DNA of 64,000 nucleotides from Niebla homalea. Lineage: Eukaryota; Ascomycota; Lecanoromycetes; Lecanorales; Ramalinaceae. The position numbers were made by a program, and so were the translations under genes. Positions 62,045-64,000 of the stretch are shown one piece after another; position 1 is the stretch's first letter; every line of letters starts with the position of its first letter. The stretch lies in the NCBI GenBank assembly GCA_019925105.1, contig JAHGAU010000004.1:1612001-1676000 (forward strand), written 5' to 3'. The notes beneath the pieces are model-generated. The model was not told where the DNA came from, did no database searches, and saw nothing but the letters and a program-made list of their open reading frames with translations.

Positions 62045-62690
62045 ATAGTGTTTCAGTAGGGGCTTAAGTAAGGGCTTGAGTAAAGGGCTTAATAAAGGGT
62101 TTGCTGCCGGGGATGAGGGTGATGGTGAGGGTGAGGGTGGTGGTGAAGGTAAGGTACGTAAGGTAGGTAAGGTAGGTAAGGCTGCAGGTAAAGGTGCAGG
62201 TGAGAAGGCCTTGCTCAGCCCTCAGTTTCTCCATCCGAATCACGCCGTTTATTGGGCCTGTTGCGGTGGGGGGATACCGGCATCGGGCGTCACCTCTTGC
62301 TGAAGGGCCTGGTGAAGGGCCTAGTGAGGGTGCAGGTAAGGGGCCTTGCTCAGCCCTCAGGTTCCCCATCCAGATCACGGTGTTTTTGGGCCTGTTCCGA
62401 TGGGGGCATGCGGGGATCGGGCATCACTTCAGGTGGGGGCGAGGCCTTGCTCACCTCTCAGGTTCCCCATCCATATTACGGTTTTTTTGGGCCTACTGCG
62501 TTGGGGCCATACGGGCATCGGGCGTCGCATCATAGTTAAGGGTCTGGTGAAGGGTCTAGTAAAGGGCTTGCAATAGGTGAGGGTGCAGTTGGTGAGGGTG
62601 CAGGGGAGGGTGCAGGTAAGGGTGCGGAGGGTGCGGTAGGTGAGGTAAGTGAGGGTGCAGGTGGTGGTGAGGGTGTCCCAATGTCAACAA
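62045..62690 (+). repeat. G-rich minisatellite with three larger repeat units
   Basis: Flanks are short purine-rich repeats (GGTGAGGGTGCAGGT, AAGGTAGGT, GGTGAAGGGCCTAGT). In the middle, a unit of about 100-130 bp occurs at about 62208, 62341 and 62441: CCTTGCTCAGCCCTCAGGTT, CCCCATCC, TTTTTGGGCCT, then GCATCGGGC. Strong G bias on the plus strand suits G-quadruplex formation. Open frames here are by-products of stop-poor G-rich DNA. Confidence 0.8.
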
Positions 62691-62774
62691 GCACTCTTGA
62701 TCATAAATGAAATTTTAGGCAGGCTTCTTCCTATTTTAGACCTCCTTAGATCCCCGTACCCATCATACGATCCC

Positions 62775-64000
62775 CTAGAAGGTCTGCCTTTTCTTCAGAA
62801 TCCCTCGTATAACCTGCCGACAAGCCTCCTGATTAACATAAATCCCCCAGTCGAAGATGTTATGTCCCATCTTGCGAAACTCCTTAACACTCGCCTCGTT
62901 GCTGGAGTTGAATTCTGCCATACGCGTCATGTGGTATAACCCTTGCCTTCCCGTGCCCAACCTTCCCGGGCCCAAGTCTTCGTACCAGTGTACGAAGATG
63001 CGTGCCATAGTAGGGATCCAAGCGCAGGTGAAATAGTAGGATTGATAGTCAGGTCCGTTCAAGGATGCAGAGGCGGTTGAAATTGTTGTGGTTGCAACTG
63101 TGGTTGCACGCGTAGGTGTGATGGGTGCAGCGTTGCCAGGACTGACAGGAGCAGGATCAGCACGAGCAGGAGTACCACCAAGAGCGAGATCATTGAGAGC
63201 ACGGTCAGCAGTAGCAGATCGGGCAGTAGTGGTATGTTGATGCGGAATAAGGTAGTCTGACACCGGCGATGTCGCAAAGCCAGCAGGCGCAAAGCCAGCA
63301 GGCGCGGTAAGAGGACGGTCGTCCTCTGCCATCTTGTTCAGAATCCTACGGCCATAAACGAGCCCAAGGCCTACGCGCATAGCTTGGTTTTCGACCTCTT
63401 CCATGCTACCTTCACAGCCCTTGTTCTCAATTGCGAAGAAGATATGGTCCATATTTGTGCCCAGGCTAACAAAGGGTTGCACGTCATCTGGAATCCTGTC
63501 GTCCGGGTTGGGATACTTATTTGTTTTGATTCCCCAAATCCAGTCTGGCTTTGGGGTCGTAAGGCCGATGCTTGAGCCTGGGGTGTAAGGTAAAGTACAG
63601 GTGGGAAAGAGGGTGTCGATAGCGCAGTCGAGTCCGTCACTTTTCTCGTAAGAATCGACCACGAGTTTGATCTCGTCTTGATAATTGCGTTTGGAGGATT
63701 GGACTGTATGCTTATCGCTGAAGATTTGAGGGACAGCGTTCTTAAAGTAAGTCTGTTCAGCCGTGGTGGCGTTTTCATCGCTAAAATCGACATAGCCCTG
63801 CGCTGAGGTGGCCTTCATTTCCGACATCCGATTACTGTTCAAGTGTCCGCTCACTTCTTCAAAGAAGTGTGGATACTGCGTCATCTTCTTCTTGTCGTGG
63901 TAGTGATACCCATGCTTTGCGAGGGACTGACGAATGTTGTGGACATTGGCAGTCGGCTTTGGAGCATCGAATTCGGAGGAGGTTAGTTGGGTGGATCTTT
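62775..64000 (-). CDS. DUF7924-like fungal protein with PD-(D/E)XK-type motifs (5' partial)
   Basis: The frame is open from the window's right end; a methionine at 63884 is internal or an alternative start. Counted from it, PKPDWIWGI (111-119) and FFAIENKG (149-156) give the P-D...E-x-K pattern of the PD-(D/E)XK nuclease fold. YYFTCAWIPTMARIFVHWYE near 285-304 and FRKMGHNIFDWGIYV near the end resemble the conserved C-terminal part of fungal DUF7924 proteins. A low-complexity Ala/Thr/Pro insert (about 190-280) includes a tandem APAGFAPAGF. Codon use is balanced and there are no RIP stops, so it is probably intact. The family is from memory; nuclease activity is unproven. Confidence 0.7.
   Translation of the reverse strand, partial: RSTQLTSSEFDAPKPTANVHNIRQSLAKHGYHYHDKKKMTQYPHFFEEVSGHLNSNRMSEMKATSAQGYVDFSDENATTAEQTYFKNAVPQIFSDKHTVQSSKRNYQDEIKLVVDSYEKSDGLDCAIDTLFPTCTLPYTPGSSIGLTTPKPDWIWGIKTNKYPNPDDRIPDDVQPFVSLGTNMDHIFFAIENKGCEGSMEEVENQAMRVGLGLVYGRRILNKMAEDDRPLTAPAGFAPAGFATSPVSDYLIPHQHTTTARSATADRALNDLALGGTPARADPAPVSPGNAAPITPTRATTVATTTISTASASLNGPDYQSYYFTCAWIPTMARIFVHWYEDLGPGRLGTGRQGLYHMTRMAEFNSSNEASVKEFRKMGHNIFDWGIYVNQEACRQVIRGILKKRQTF

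Noticed and set aside
62064..62576. Several overlapping open frames in both strands
   Set aside because: G-rich minisatellite without stops; repeated frames in all phases show that none is selected.
63059..63793. Shadow frames over the DUF7924-like gene, both strands
   Set aside because: Overlap the better-supported minus-strand frame and contain no motif.

Overview
The window looks like one long RIP-mutated, AT-rich block of a filamentous ascomycete (Pezizomycotina) genome, edged by ordinary GC-balanced sequence at both ends (about 1-2600 and 61900-64000). Between the edges, CpA is almost absent and TpA dominates on both strands. Former coding sequence is full of stops of the TAA/TAG type, as expected when CAA, CAG and TGG are changed by repeat-induced point mutation (RIP). 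The spliceosomal intron, FunK1 and TPR-NLR remnants, Tad1-like LINEs and copia/gypsy elements all fit an ascomycete.

The layout can be rebuilt from terminal repeats and target-site duplications (TSDs). (1) 1-2111: pseudogene of a fused Gfo/Idh/MocA oxidoreductase and DegT-type aminotransferase. (2) 2569-10567: Copia-2 (+, 188-bp LTRs, TSD GTTCT), whose left LTR is split by a complete Copia-1 (2634-7885, minus strand, two 277-bp LTRs, TSD GTATT). (3) 10.6-13.9 kb: degraded remnants including a FunK1 kinase fragment. (4) 13899-32811: Gypsy-1, a chromodomain gypsy (+, 215-bp LTRs, TSD ATAAA), carrying two full-length LINEs: LINE-1 (+) in its RNase H region and LINE-2 (-) downstream of its chromodomain. 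(5) 32.86-33.8 kb: RIP-degraded TPR-type NLR fragment. (6) 34-37 kb: unrecognised remnants, a short LINE tail (LINE-3) and a minisatellite. (7) 37467-52238: Gypsy-2 (minus, 168-bp LTRs, TSD ATATA) carrying a 5'-truncated LINE-4 (-) and a full-length LINE-5 (-). (8) 52.2-60.3 kb: AT-rich sequence with two solo LTRs, a third copia remnant and a duplicated coding-like module. (9) 60360-61950: an internally deleted Copia-1 relative (TSD CCGAT). (10) 62.0-62.7 kb: G-rich minisatellite. (11) 62775-64000: a GC-balanced gene (minus) for a DUF7924-like protein with PD-(D/E)XK-type motifs.

The DUF7924-like gene at the right edge is the only gene that appears intact. The others are pseudogenes or mobile-element remnants, so there is no working operon or pathway. 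The notable system is the interplay of nested transposition and RIP. Long copies are saturated, copies under about 220 bp are nearly untouched, and the outer edges of long copies stay unmutated. No candidate for a new defence or biosynthetic system is intact here. The broken oxidoreductase-aminotransferase fusion and the NLR ghost are the most interesting gene-level items.
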